From contig NZ_JAHKSI010000001.1 in the NCBI RefSeq assembly GCF_019720915.1, forward strand, positions 2,232,001 through 2,296,000: DNA of 64,000 bases, written 5' to 3'. Each line of letters starts with the position of its first letter. The first letter of the stretch is position 1. Origin of the DNA: Alkalihalobacillus sp. TS-13 (lineage in GTDB: Bacteria > Bacillota > Bacilli > Bacillales > Fictibacillaceae). The notes below the pieces were generated by a model. It had not been told where the DNA came from and did no database searches. It saw nothing but the letters and a program-made list of their open reading frames with translations. The translations under genes and the position numbers were made by a program. Of the stretch, positions 54,709 through 63,419 are shown piece after piece.

Positions 54709-55397
54709 GATGCATAAGCCTCCTCATCTAGCGCGCCATCGACGATTTCAATGACACGGTCACCGATTTGAGCGACCTTATCATCATGAGTGATGATTAA
54801 GAAAGTGATGCCCAATTCATGATTGAGCTGCTTGATAAAATCCAGCAGTTCGTCTTCAGTTTCACTGTCCAAGCTTCCTGTGGGCTCATCAGCGAGGATG
54901 ATCGGCGGATTCAAAATCAGTGCTCTCGCAATACTGACCCGTTGCTGCTGACCGCCGGATAGTTCACTTGGATAATGGTCCATGAACTTTTCCAATCCTA
55001 CCTTTTTGAACATCTTTTCGGTTTGTGCTTTTCGCTCTTTCTCCTTGACCCCTTTTAAGGTTAGCGCCAACTCCACATTTTCGAAAGCTGTCATGCTCGG
55101 AATCAATTGAAAGCTTTGAAAAATGAACCCAAGATTATTCAAACGGAAATCCGCCCATTTACTTTCGTTAAAATCAGTGACCTTTTGATTATCGATAAAA
55201 ATTTCACCTTCAGTTGGTTGGATATAGCCACTTATTAAATTAAGCAAAGTCGATTTACCTGAACCGCTTCGACCGACAATGGTCACGATCTCACCAGCAT
55301 TAACTTTCAGATTTATATCATCCAGCACAGGGATCACCGTTTCTTTGCCCTTCTTGCCAATCTTGAACTGATGGCTGAGTCCCTTGACTTCGATCAT
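54705..55397 (-). CDS. MacB/LolD-type ABC transporter ATPase
   Basis: This 230-residue ATPase has Walker A VGRSGSGKSTLLN, Q-loop FIFQSFQLIPSMTAFENV, signature LSGGQQQRVSIARAL and Walker B PIILADEPTGSLD. It pairs with the FtsX-type permease downstream (YtrE/YtrF-like). GGGGGGA precedes the ATG. No two-component system or lipoprotein gene is in the operon itself. Confidence 0.92.
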   Translation of the reverse strand: MIEVKGLSHQFKIGKKGKETVIPVLDDINLKVNAGEIVTIVGRSGSGKSTLLNLISGYIQPTEGEIFIDNQKVTDFNESKWADFRLNNLGFIFQSFQLIPSMTAFENVELALTLKGVKEKERKAQTEKMFKKVGLEKFMDHYPSELSGGQQQRVSIARALILNPPIILADEPTGSLDSETEDELLDFIKQLNHELGITFLIITHDDKVAQIGDRVIEIVDGALDEEAYAS

Positions 55398-55459
55398 ACA
55401 TTTCCCCCCAATTTTCTATAACGCTCACAGATAAAGACGTAATTTATGTAAAATAGTTC

Positions 55460-55495
55460 AAAAAAAAAGAAACTGACCTTTTAAAGGTCAGTTCC
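55460..55495 (-). terminator. Subtilisin gene terminator
   Basis: GAACTGACCTTT and AAAGGTCAGTTTC pair and are followed by a long T run on the minus strand. Confidence 0.85.
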
Positions 55496-55511
55496 TCGTG
55501 AATGCAATCAG

Positions 55512-56762
55512 TTATTGAACTGTCGGGAAACCAAATCCAGAAGCGATATCATCACCACTGCCAGCATATTGTCCGCCCAGGATGTCATTTGCTTTTGCTC
55601 GGTTTTGAAGTTCAGTTCTAAGAGCTGAATTCGATAATGATGGGTTCTCTGCCCAGATTTTCGCCGCTAAACCAGAAATGTGTGGTGTTGCCATGGAAGT
55701 TCCACTGATCGTATTATAAGCGCCATCCTTCCAAGTCGATTCGATCGCACGGCCAGGCGCTGATACTTCTACATCTCTTTCTTGGATGACATAATCTCCA
55801 TCTGTATTAGGATTTCCACGAGATGAGAAATCAGCTACACGATAGGTTCCGTTTTCTTGGACATTTTCAAGTGCTGCAACTGCCACCGCGTCCGCAAGTC
55901 CACCAGGGAAACCGATCGTATCAGGATTCGGTCCGTCATTTCCTGCAGCAGCAATAACCAAAGCACCGTTATTCATTGCATACGTAACTGCATCCGAAAT
56001 AAGAGCATCCTTCGAGCTTGATCCAAGTGACATGGAAATGACGACATTCACACCAAGACTATTTCCTTGGTCAGCAGCATGCTTGATTGCATTTGCGATG
56101 TCATCGGAATAACCGAACCCACTGTTTCCTAACACTTTGTATGCCCAAAGCTTGGATTCTGGAGCCACACCGTAAACACCTTGTCCATCAGCGCCACCAT
56201 TTGCTAAAACAGTTCCGGCAACATGTGTCCCATGCCCGTTTTTATCATCACATTTTCCATCTAAAATCGGGGAACGGTTAGAACTGAAGTCCTTACATTG
56301 TTCTACGTTTTCAACTAGATCCACATGATCAGTATAAGTACCAGTATCCAATACGGCTACACGGACACCATCTCCACCACTTGTAGCAGTAAGGTTGGAG
56401 TCATTATACATCGCCTCCATTCCCCATGGCGTCTGATCGGAAGGTGTAGCAGTACGTGTTGCATTTTGACTTACTTTATCTAAATAGACTTTATTGACAA
56501 GTGAGACCTCAAGGTTCTTATTCTTCTTGAGTCCCTCGTATTGTTTTTCAGTCACATTCGTCGTGAATCCTTTTTCAGCAAAATCCCATCGTTTACCGTA
56601 GTTTTCTCCAGCAGATCTCAAGGCGTTCTCATTTGTGGATGAAATCAAAACTCTCAACTTTTCATTTGATTGGTTTTCTTCTTGTCCGGCCGCAAATACC
56701 CCTGACGCAAAGATTGATACCATCAAAACAGCCGTCGTCACGATTGACAATAAGCGTTTCAT
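55512..56762 (-). CDS. Secreted subtilisin-family serine protease (S39/S41 cold-type)
   Basis: This S8 protease precursor of 416 residues has a signal peptide (RLLSIVTTAVLMVSIFASGVFA), an I9-like propeptide, and a mature enzyme beginning near TPWGMEAMY. The triad is Asp in VAVLDTGTYTDH, His in GHGTHVAGT and Ser in SGTSMATPH. The inserted VEQCKDFSSNRSPILDGKC segment with a cysteine pair and the end GSGDDIASGFGF closely resemble psychrophilic subtilisins S39 and S41 of Antarctic bacilli, judged from memory. AAGGGAGAG precedes the ATG. Confidence 0.93.
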   Translation of the reverse strand: MKRLLSIVTTAVLMVSIFASGVFAAGQEENQSNEKLRVLISSTNENALRSAGENYGKRWDFAEKGFTTNVTEKQYEGLKKNKNLEVSLVNKVYLDKVSQNATRTATPSDQTPWGMEAMYNDSNLTATSGGDGVRVAVLDTGTYTDHVDLVENVEQCKDFSSNRSPILDGKCDDKNGHGTHVAGTVLANGGADGQGVYGVAPESKLWAYKVLGNSGFGYSDDIANAIKHAADQGNSLGVNVVISMSLGSSSKDALISDAVTYAMNNGALVIAAAGNDGPNPDTIGFPGGLADAVAVAALENVQENGTYRVADFSSRGNPNTDGDYVIQERDVEVSAPGRAIESTWKDGAYNTISGTSMATPHISGLAAKIWAENPSLSNSALRTELQNRAKANDILGGQYAGSGDDIASGFGFPTVQ

Positions 56763-56832
56763 TATCCATCTCTCCCTTATTTTCTAATGAAAACTTCTCT
56801 CTCAACTCTGGTTGTATGTATTGATTGCAAAA

Positions 56833-56886
56833 CTATAGTTGTTGTAAAAACTTTAATTTAAAATCATTAACAACAACTATTACCAA
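56833..56886 (-). promoter_or_regulatory. Candidate leader peptide within a hairpin upstream of the protease gene
   Basis: On the minus strand AGGAGGTG is followed six bases later by TTG and 17 codons (MVIVVVNDFKLKFLQQL) ending in TAG. ATAGTTGTTGT and ACAACAACTAT, 11-bp perfect inverted repeats, bracket the frame. It could be a translated leader, an operator pair or an mRNA-stabilising stem. Confidence 0.35.
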
Positions 56887-57029
56887 AAATGACACCTCCT
56901 GTCGTTTTTTTAATTTTCAATCAATAAATTAAGATTATCATACATACGGGGGTAGTTGTATTGGGAAAATAACAGTAAAAAGTGTAATAAATCCCAGTAG
57001 ATTCAAGCATAATTTTCCCAACCTGTAGT

Positions 57030-57495
57030 ACTTTGGTCGGTACACTTTCCCATGGCTTGGCTTTACCAAGTTTTCTTTAATCGAAATTTGCGACACTCCT
57101 GCGGGAAAATCGAGCCAGGCGAGACCCCACACTCTTTTAGAGGATCTTCGACTAAAATAATGAACTTCGACTAAATACCACCACGTCCTATGGTGAACGT
57201 CGAAGTCAGTACATCCTGTACAAGTACGTCCTGTGGTGAACGACGAAGCCAGCATGTCCTGTGCAAGTGAGGAGGCTGGCGGAAGTGGGTTAATACAGGG
57301 AAGTGATGTCTAGCTCAGCGACCAGTCACTTGGATCACTTCAAACTTCCAGCGGCGGCAACACATTGATTGACTTCCTTATGAGTTAGCCCACGCAGAAC
57401 CAAGTCTTTGTTTGGTTCGAGCCTCCTCGTCCGTTTTCCAGTGACCTACGTGCCTAACCGGGTCGCTTCCGCTTTTCGTTTGCCCGCCGAACAGA
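57030..57495 (-). repeat. Mosaic intergenic element, long copy, inverted
   Basis: This is the reverse orientation of the 21.3 and 53.0 kb subtype: it begins near TTTAATCGAAATTTGCGACAC and ends CGCTTCCGCTTTTCGTTTGC. AGTACATCCTGTACAAGTACGTCCTG is an extra tandem block shared with the 38.3 kb copy. No gene. Confidence 0.75.
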
Positions 57496-57544
57496 GCCTT
57501 CCCATTAAAAAAAACGCCTTATTAAGACGTTTTTCCATAAAGAC

Positions 57545-58576
57545 CTATCCAGTTATATATCGATTGTATAACGCTTTTGCTTTGTTAAGGTCTTTCGTTC
57601 CATGAATCAAGACCCGGTTATCTTTGAAAATGACCATCCTGGTGTCTTCAATTTCGACTTGCAGCAAGTACTCATTGCTTCGGATTTTTGAAGTCAGTTG
57701 AGACAATTTACTTTCCAGCCTATTTCGATCAATCGAAACTCCAGGTAACGGCCGGATTTGCACGGTGTCCCTTCCACATAAAACCGCTGATTTTGAACTC
57801 AACCGCTCATCTAGATAGGGATAGCTAGCTTCTGGACCACAGCTCAAGCAATGGGGATTTTTCAGACGCTCAACTTTTAACAATGTATGCTGATTATGCC
57901 ATAAATCAAAATAGACAACCTTTTTTCGAAGTGCGCCAAAATCCTCGACTAATATTTTAAAAGCTTCGGAGACCTGATGAGCTGTCACCATTTGTACAGC
58001 AGGTGATATGATACCAGTCGTGTCACACGTATCACCACCTGATGGAATCTTACCTAAAAGGCAAGCCAAGCATGGTGTTTCACCCGGAACAATCGTATAC
58101 GTCAACCCATGGCTTCCTGTACACGCTCCATAAATCCATGGGATCCGCCACTTCTGAGCCGCATCATTGATAAGCATCCGTGTTTCAAAATTGTCGGTGG
58201 CATCGATGATCAAATCTGCCCCCTTTATTTGTTCTTCGATTGTCGCCGCGTTCGTCTCTTCTAATCGTTCATGGATTACAACATCCCGATTGATATCAGA
58301 TAGGCGTGTTTTCGCAGCAACAGATTTCGGCATTTGGTTTTCCGCATCAGCTTCTGTATATAACTGTTGCCTTTGAAGATTACTCCATTCAACGTAATCC
58401 CGATCCACAATCGTCAGTGTACCTATGCCAGCCCGGACCAGCATTTCGGCACAGCTTGTCCCAAGTGCTCCGGCACCTATCAAGACAACATGTTTCTTTC
58501 TTATTTTTTCCTGTCCCGATCGACCGATTTTTGAAAATCGTGTATGTCTTGAGTAGCGATCATCCATACTATTCAT
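57545..58576 (-). CDS. MoeB/ThiF-family adenylyltransferase
   Basis: This E1-like enzyme of 343 residues adenylates the C-terminus of a sulfur-carrier protein (MoaD or ThiS). It has VVLIGAGALGTSCAEMLVRAG, SNLQRQQLY, DATDNFETR, the catalytic-region cysteine in GDTCDTTGII, and zinc cysteines in CLAC and CLSC. A C-terminal domain of about 80 residues follows, not a rhodanese. No moaD, thiS or other cofactor genes are adjacent, so MoeB and ThiF cannot be told apart. The start may be three codons later. Confidence 0.87.
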   Translation of the reverse strand: MNSMDDRYSRHTRFSKIGRSGQEKIRKKHVVLIGAGALGTSCAEMLVRAGIGTLTIVDRDYVEWSNLQRQQLYTEADAENQMPKSVAAKTRLSDINRDVVIHERLEETNAATIEEQIKGADLIIDATDNFETRMLINDAAQKWRIPWIYGACTGSHGLTYTIVPGETPCLACLLGKIPSGGDTCDTTGIISPAVQMVTAHQVSEAFKILVEDFGALRKKVVYFDLWHNQHTLLKVERLKNPHCLSCGPEASYPYLDERLSSKSAVLCGRDTVQIRPLPGVSIDRNRLESKLSQLTSKIRSNEYLLQVEIEDTRMVIFKDNRVLIHGTKDLNKAKALYNRYITG

Positions 58577-58715
58577 CTACCTTTTACCTAACCTATTTTC
58601 TTTCATCTTATCATACAACTTAGAAGCTATAACGAGGTTGTAACTTACAAATATGAATAAAACAATACAATTGATCAAAACTAGGAAAAGTTACATAAAA
58701 GGAGATGAAAAGACT

Positions 58716-58895
58716 ATGAACGCAGGAAGAGCAAAACAAATATTAGAATCACCAAATGAAATCAGTGTACATTACCGCGGAAATCCAGTCTGGATCCAAC
58801 AAGTTGATGAAACTGGCAATACAGCCCGCGTTTACACAAGAGAGGATCCGGACAACGAAATGACAGTGAACGTCGCTAACTTAGAGGAAGTATAA
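58716..58895 (+). CDS. sspH: Small acid-soluble spore protein H
   Basis: This 59-residue SspH-family protein starts MNAGRAKQILESPNEISVHY and contains NPVWIQQVDE and a TVNVANLEEV ending. It is a minor sporulation protein packed in the spore core, normally transcribed by sigma-G. AAAGGAGATG precedes the ATG; the longer open frame upstream lacks a site. Its presence supports an endospore former. Confidence 0.9.
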   Translation: MNAGRAKQILESPNEISVHYRGNPVWIQQVDETGNTARVYTREDPDNEMTVNVANLEEV

Positions 58896-58905
58896 GAGAA
58901 TACAA

Positions 58906-58952
58906 ATAACCGATCCAAAGACAGAACCGTTCGATGTCCAGGATCGGTTATT
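58906..58952 (+). terminator. sspH terminator
   Basis: AATAACCGATCC and GGATCGGTTATT form a 12-bp perfect stem around a 23-base loop, followed by ATAATTAG. Confidence 0.55.
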
Positions 58953-58954
58953 AT

Positions 58955-59285
58955 AATTAGCCTGTTTTCTAAAAGTTTGTTGCTACTTAATACGGTGTGT
59001 ATTAATAAAGATGTGTTTGGGAACCTGTGAGCGGTTGAAATATACGAGACTCTTACGGGAACAGCGATCCAGGCGAGCCCCCGCAGTTTTAAAAGGATCT
59101 TCGACTAAAAACCACCACATCCTGTGGTAAACGTCGAAGCCAGCGCATCCTGTGCAAGTGAGAAGGCTTGCGGATCGCCAGTGGAAAGCGCGTATTTCTC
59201 AAGCCTAAAAAAACAACAATCTTTACAAAAAGAGCCTTTAAAAATTTCTTTTTTAGCGAAATTTGCGACACTCCAGCAGGAATTT
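58955..59285 (-). repeat. Mosaic intergenic element plus an extra element end
   Basis: It begins AGCCTGTTTTCTAAAAGTTTG and ends, inverted, GTAAAGATTGTTGTTTTTTTA near 59235. A fragment of the other subtype, TAGCGAAATTTGCGACACTCC, follows at 59253-59274. No gene. Confidence 0.65.
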
Positions 59286-59308
59286 TAATACTTGATTTTG
59301 CTTTCCAC

Positions 59309-59947
59309 TTAACTTGAGAGGTTGTGCCGATTTGCATAGATTGCCGCTTGTGTACGGTCTGAGACGTCCAATTTACTTAAGATGTTACTGACATGGGTCT
59401 TGACTGTTTTGATTCCAATGAATAAAGTATCACCGATCTCTTGATTTGTTTTCCCATCACCGATTAAAGCCAGCACTTCAAGTTCTCTCTTCGTCAGTTC
59501 GTGATGCGGCAATGCATCTTTCGTTCTGAACCTGTTCATCATTTTTTGCGCGACTTTGGACTCGATCACTGATTCACCTGCATAGGCTTTTTTTATCGTT
59601 TCTGATATTTCATCAGCGGAAGCTGTTTTAAGTACATAACTGAACGCCCCTGCTTCAATAGCTGGAAATACCCGCTCATCATCATAAAAGCTTGTGAGAA
59701 TGATGATTCTACAATCCGGAAGAATCTTGATTACTTCTTTTGTTGCATCGATTCCATTTCCATTTTCCATAATCAGGTCCATCAGCACGACATCCGGGTC
59801 TAGTCCTTTCAGTTTTTGTACAGCTTCATTACCACTTGATGCTTCACCGATGATTTCAAAGGATGGATCAGTCATCAAATACGAACTTAATCCCCTTCTT
59901 ACCATTTCGTGATCATCTACCAGAAAAAGCTTAATCTGATTTTCCAT
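59309..59947 (-). CDS. liaR: Response regulator LiaR (NarL family)
   Basis: The receiver domain has an acidic pocket in LFLVDDHEMV and phospho-acceptor Asp in VVLMDLIMENG, followed by a LuxR-type HTH (LTKRELEVLALIGDGKTNQEI, KTVKTHVSNIL); 212 residues. LiaR controls the cell-envelope stress response to antibiotics that act on the lipid II cycle. It overlaps liaS by 17 bases. The ATG after AGGGGATG was chosen. Confidence 0.9.
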   Translation of the reverse strand: MENQIKLFLVDDHEMVRRGLSSYLMTDPSFEIIGEASSGNEAVQKLKGLDPDVVLMDLIMENGNGIDATKEVIKILPDCRIIILTSFYDDERVFPAIEAGAFSYVLKTASADEISETIKKAYAGESVIESKVAQKMMNRFRTKDALPHHELTKRELEVLALIGDGKTNQEIGDTLFIGIKTVKTHVSNILSKLDVSDRTQAAIYANRHNLSS

Positions 59948-60992
59948 CGCTATCATCCCCTTTTTCAATTGGAACTTTGACATCAATAGCAGTCCCCTGG
60001 CCTTTCGCAGATGTTATGGAGAAGATTCCGCCAATCTCATCACAACGTTCTTGCATCGTTTTTAATCCATAAGATGTCTTTTTCTTTTGCTTCAGGTCGA
60101 AGCCGACACCATTATCCCGTAGATGTATACGGATATGTTTCTGGTTGCTATCAAGTTTGATGGTGATTTTTGTTGCCTGAGAGTGTCTCAAGGCGTTCGC
60201 AAATCCTTCCTGCATCAACCTGAACAAGTGGTCTTCAATCCCACGCGACAATTCAGGGATTTCATTTATTTCCGACTGGATTTCAATCCCGGATTTTTGT
60301 TGAAGCTCTTTAACCAGGTCCCGGATTCCGCTATGCAATTTTTCACCTGAGAGATCAATTGGCCGTAGATGTAAAAGTAACGCTCTCATCTCACCCTGTG
60401 CCTTATTCGCCATCTCAACGACTTGTTCGATCTGAGTTTTAGCTCGTTCAGGATGGGTTTCAAACAACTTCAATGCAGCTGATGACATCATATTCAGAGC
60501 GAATAACTGTTGACTGACGGCATCATGCAGATCTCGCGCCAACCGTTGCCTTTCCTCGATGGTTGCCGCCGTATGTACTTTTTCAGCGTATTCAGCTTTT
60601 TCATTCGCAAGCTTTTGTAATGATTGGACTTGCTTTTGGATTTTGTCAGAAAGCTGATTGATTTCTGCAGAGATGACGCCGACTTCATCCTCTTCGCTAT
60701 CACTAATACGATAGTCATAATTTCCGCGTGATAATTTGGTGATTCCTACTGAGATCTCATTTAGACGATTGATCAAACTTTGCCCTTTCCGAAAGCTGAA
60801 GTAGATTCCTAAGATGAATGAAAGGACAAACACAGCAATAGAAACCACGAGACTGATCACAATTCGATCAGCCGCGGGGTTGAAAAAATAGAGGATCTGA
60901 AATAGGAAGAAGATCAGAACAGTCGTGTAAACTGCATTCAATAAATGTGTTCTGTAAAAGAGTCTCCTGACTCCATTATGATTCTCGCTCAT
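59931..60992 (-). CDS. liaS: Sensor histidine kinase LiaS
   Basis: This 353-residue intramembrane-sensing kinase has two close helices (about residues 16-38 and 43-67), a HAMP region, a coiled coil, the HisKA_3 phosphorylation site EERQRLARDLHDAVSQQL, and an ATPase domain with EGFANALRHSQA and DNGVGFD. The very short extracellular loop fits LiaS. It sits between liaF and liaR in the conserved order liaF-liaS-liaR. Confidence 0.92.
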   Translation of the reverse strand: MSENHNGVRRLFYRTHLLNAVYTTVLIFFLFQILYFFNPAADRIVISLVVSIAVFVLSFILGIYFSFRKGQSLINRLNEISVGITKLSRGNYDYRISDSEEDEVGVISAEINQLSDKIQKQVQSLQKLANEKAEYAEKVHTAATIEERQRLARDLHDAVSQQLFALNMMSSAALKLFETHPERAKTQIEQVVEMANKAQGEMRALLLHLRPIDLSGEKLHSGIRDLVKELQQKSGIEIQSEINEIPELSRGIEDHLFRLMQEGFANALRHSQATKITIKLDSNQKHIRIHLRDNGVGFDLKQKKKTSYGLKTMQERCDEIGGIFSITSAKGQGTAIDVKVPIEKGDDSDGKSD

Positions 60993-61004
60993 TCCATCCT
61001 CTCC

Positions 61005-61745
61005 CTAGACCCGGTTTATTTTCAAATCCAAAACTTGAAACTTGAAATCAAATGTCAGTTTCCTAGTTGCTTCATCATAACCTTCTGTTTTATACTTCGC
61101 CTCTTTCAACAAACCGTCTTTTTTATAATTGCCGATTTTGATATCCCCAACCTTAGTGTTGGATGTAACACAAAACTCGACATCCTCTGGAATCAAGATT
61201 TTAATATCACCCACCCATCCGCCTAATTGGATGGTCGTTTCTTTATCTGGGATGAAGGCCCGGGTGTAATCGAAATCAAAGTCAGCTACACCGTTCCACT
61301 CATCCATATCTTCTACATGCCAATTCTCATCCTTCATCGAAACATCTGTGACAAAGTTACTTTTCGAATGTTTCTTTTTCCCATTGACTGTAATTTTCGA
61401 TCCTCTTCCCCAGAGCATCCGAATTCCGATATACACTAATAATAACGGCCATAAGTTAAGAATTTGTTCAAATCGGAACTCCATGAATCCTAAACGATCA
61501 CCGACCAGCAAAACACCAATGACCGACAAAAACAGTCCCATGAACCAGCTTCCCCGACGTCCTTTTGTGAACATCGCTTCCAATAACCACTTCAAACCAA
61601 GCAACAATATTACAAAAGGATACAAGAAAACAAACGCTTCATCTATTTCCATAGTAATTAAACCCAAGTTGACAAGAAGCAACATGGATCCAATCAGCAC
61701 AAAAATTACAGCTACTACAAATTGTCCTCCAGACCTCAATTTCAT
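61005..61745 (-). CDS. liaF: Negative regulator LiaF of the LiaRS system
   Basis: LiaF (246 residues) has four N-terminal helices and a cytosolic beta-rich domain (IQLGGWVGDIKILIPEDVEF, KVGDIKIGNYKKDG). It keeps LiaS inactive without envelope stress. The ATG after AAAGGTG was preferred. It lies 12 bases before liaS. The liaIH effector genes common upstream in B. subtilis are not present here, so output genes must lie elsewhere. Confidence 0.9.
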   Translation of the reverse strand: MKLRSGGQFVVAVIFVLIGSMLLLVNLGLITMEIDEAFVFLYPFVILLLGLKWLLEAMFTKGRRGSWFMGLFLSVIGVLLVGDRLGFMEFRFEQILNLWPLLLVYIGIRMLWGRGSKITVNGKKKHSKSNFVTDVSMKDENWHVEDMDEWNGVADFDFDYTRAFIPDKETTIQLGGWVGDIKILIPEDVEFCVTSNTKVGDIKIGNYKKDGLLKEAKYKTEGYDEATRKLTFDFKFQVLDLKINRV

Positions 61746-61939
61746 CTGACCACACACCTTTATCTTTTATGAAGGGTCATCCTTTAAAGTTAGACAAATG
61801 TTGCCATTCCCCTTCTTTTTCACTGTTAATATAAGAATACCTCGATTGCAAGAAAGCTAGAACAATCCAGGGAATGTATTCGCCTCCGTCTCAAGACTGA
61901 GATTTCAGAGGGTAGCGGTTTTACTGCAGTCGAAAGTAT

Positions 61940-62120
61940 GCTCCTGTTCAATGTTGAGCTTAGTTCGGACAGGGCTTCACTTTTTACTACTTCTCCTGTC
62001 CCAATGAACGCCATAATCGAGACAAGCTCTCGCTATTTTCTCTTTCACCTGTCCCAATACACGCCTAACCGAGACAGTATCTTTCAATCTTTCTTCCACT
62101 TTCTGTCCGAACCAGACCCT
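61940..62120. repeat. 52-bp period CTGTCC palindrome array, locus 2
   Basis: Units begin at 61944, 61996, 62049 and 62103. A representative unit is CTGTCCCAATACACGCC-TAACCGAGACAG. Spacing (52, 53, 54) and unit design match locus 1 at 41.2 kb. It fills most of the gap upstream of liaF. Confidence 0.8.
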
Positions 62121-62179
62121 TTTACAAAACAAAAATAGGATAGCCTGTAAAAGCACCACCCTTCTGGTAGTCCAATTAA

Positions 62180-62542
62180 TCATGTGAAAACAATAATCCA
62201 AATCATGATGAAGGCTAGATTCAATCCAAGCCATGTCCATAGCCATATTTTAGAGATGATATGACGGTCTTTATTGATATATAAAAACATTCCTGGGGTC
62301 ACAATCCAAGTGATAAATAGAAAAAGACTTAAGAAAAACTGTACGATTGAGGTGAAATTGAATTGATCAAATGCTGCAAGCAATAGGTAAGTCGGAACAA
62401 AAAGAATGATTGGAACAAAAACACTCCAAATCCAAGCTTTAACGCGATAAATTTCAAAATACTTTCGGTTGTTTTCAAGAAACCGTTGGATATCACTCCA
62501 GATCTGTGTGAACGATATTGTAACTTTATTCGATAATTCCAT
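62180..62542 (-). CDS. Hypothetical membrane protein, 120 aa
   Basis: The protein has three to four hydrophobic helices (WSVFVPIILFVPTYLLLAAF, IVQFFLSLFLFITWIVTPGMF, LWTWLGLNLAFIMIWIIVF) and an N-terminal amphipathic region. GGGGGG precedes the ATG. It is separated from liaF by the repeat array, so co-regulation is uncertain. No family is recognised. Confidence 0.65.
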   Translation of the reverse strand: MELSNKVTISFTQIWSDIQRFLENNRKYFEIYRVKAWIWSVFVPIILFVPTYLLLAAFDQFNFTSIVQFFLSLFLFITWIVTPGMFLYINKDRHIISKIWLWTWLGLNLAFIMIWIIVFT

Positions 62543-62685
62543 TAAATTCGCCCCCCTAAATGTTAATTAATATGTATGATCTGAAACATTTCATGACCTT
62601 TTTCACCTTTACCTTGAACTTCTGAACTATATTATTTTGTAAAATTGGTTATAATAGAGATACTAAGATAAAGAGGGTGGAAGCA

Positions 62686-62871
62686 ATGGCATTTTTCTCA
62701 AAGAATCAACAAGAACCAATCCCTGAAGTGGAAACGAAAGTTTGGAGCTGTACAAACGATAATTGTTCTGGATGGATGAGAGATGGGTTGACGTTTGATT
62801 CTGACCCAGCTTGTCCACTCTGTAATTCACCAATGAAGTCGGAAGTGCGAATATTACCGGAACTATCATAA
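62686..62871 (+). CDS. YdjO-family cysteine-rich protein
   Basis: This 61-residue protein has a probable zinc-binding site from CTNDNC and CPLC, in a pattern matching the cold-inducible YdjO family of bacilli (VWSCTNDNCSGWMRD). The function is unknown beyond that family name. GAGGGTGG precedes the chosen ATG, and a strong terminator follows. Confidence 0.8.
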   Translation: MAFFSKNQQEPIPEVETKVWSCTNDNCSGWMRDGLTFDSDPACPLCNSPMKSEVRILPELS

Positions 62872-62880
62872 ACCATTTAC

Positions 62881-62923
62881 AGGAAGGAAGATCCTTTTAA
62901 AGGGTCAGCCTTCCTTTATTTTT
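62881..62923 (+). terminator. Terminator after the YdjO-like gene
   Basis: AGGAAGG and CCTTCCT form the outer stem, CCTTTTAAAGG an inner stem, and a T-rich tail follows. Confidence 0.8.
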
Positions 62924-63086
62924 TTGAATTTAAGGACATCCATTCAATTCCCACAAGCGATCCGCATTTTTACCGTCCTGGATTTTTTTTTGAGTTTTTA
63001 GAGGATGGATGTATATAAAAATCAAAACCGGCAAGAATGGTAGATACATAATATTCTATTGAACAATATCCAAGGAGGAATAAAAA

Positions 63087-63362
63087 ATGAACAAACGTGA
63101 TTTGATTCAACAGGTTGCTGAACAAACAGGATTATCCAAAAAACATTCAACTACAGCTGTCAATGCAGTTATTGATGCGATTACTCAAAGACTAACAAAC
63201 GGAGAAAACGTTCAGCTGATCGGGTTTGGTAGTTTTGAAGTCCGTGAACGCCAAGCAAGAAAAGGACGTAATCCACAGACAGGTCAAGTCATTCAAATTC
63301 CTGCAACACGTACTCCAGCATTCAAGCCTGGTAAACAGCTGAAAGAAGCAGTAAGAGCATAG
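63087..63362 (+). CDS. DNA-binding protein HU
   Basis: This 91-residue histone-like protein has the conserved [20 protein letters not shown] start, [20 protein letters not shown], the DNA-contacting arm with GRNPQTG and [21 protein letters not shown] bends and compacts the chromosome. CAAGGAGG lies upstream. It is a probable paralogue of hbs (hupB) rather than the essential copy, since no spoIVA or mtrAB context is visible. Confidence 0.93.
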   Translation: MNKRDLIQQVAEQTGLSKKHSTTAVNAVIDAITQRLTNGENVQLIGFGSFEVRERQARKGRNPQTGQVIQIPATRTPAFKPGKQLKEAVRA

Positions 63363-63380
63363 CTTATCAGAAGAAAAAAT

Positions 63381-63419
63381 AAGGGACTATACCGACTAGG
63401 TTAGTCCCTTTTGCTTTTT
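63381..63419. terminator. Bidirectional terminator after the HU gene
   Basis: AAGGGACTA and TTAGTCCCTT pair and are followed by a T-rich tail between convergent genes. Confidence 0.75.
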
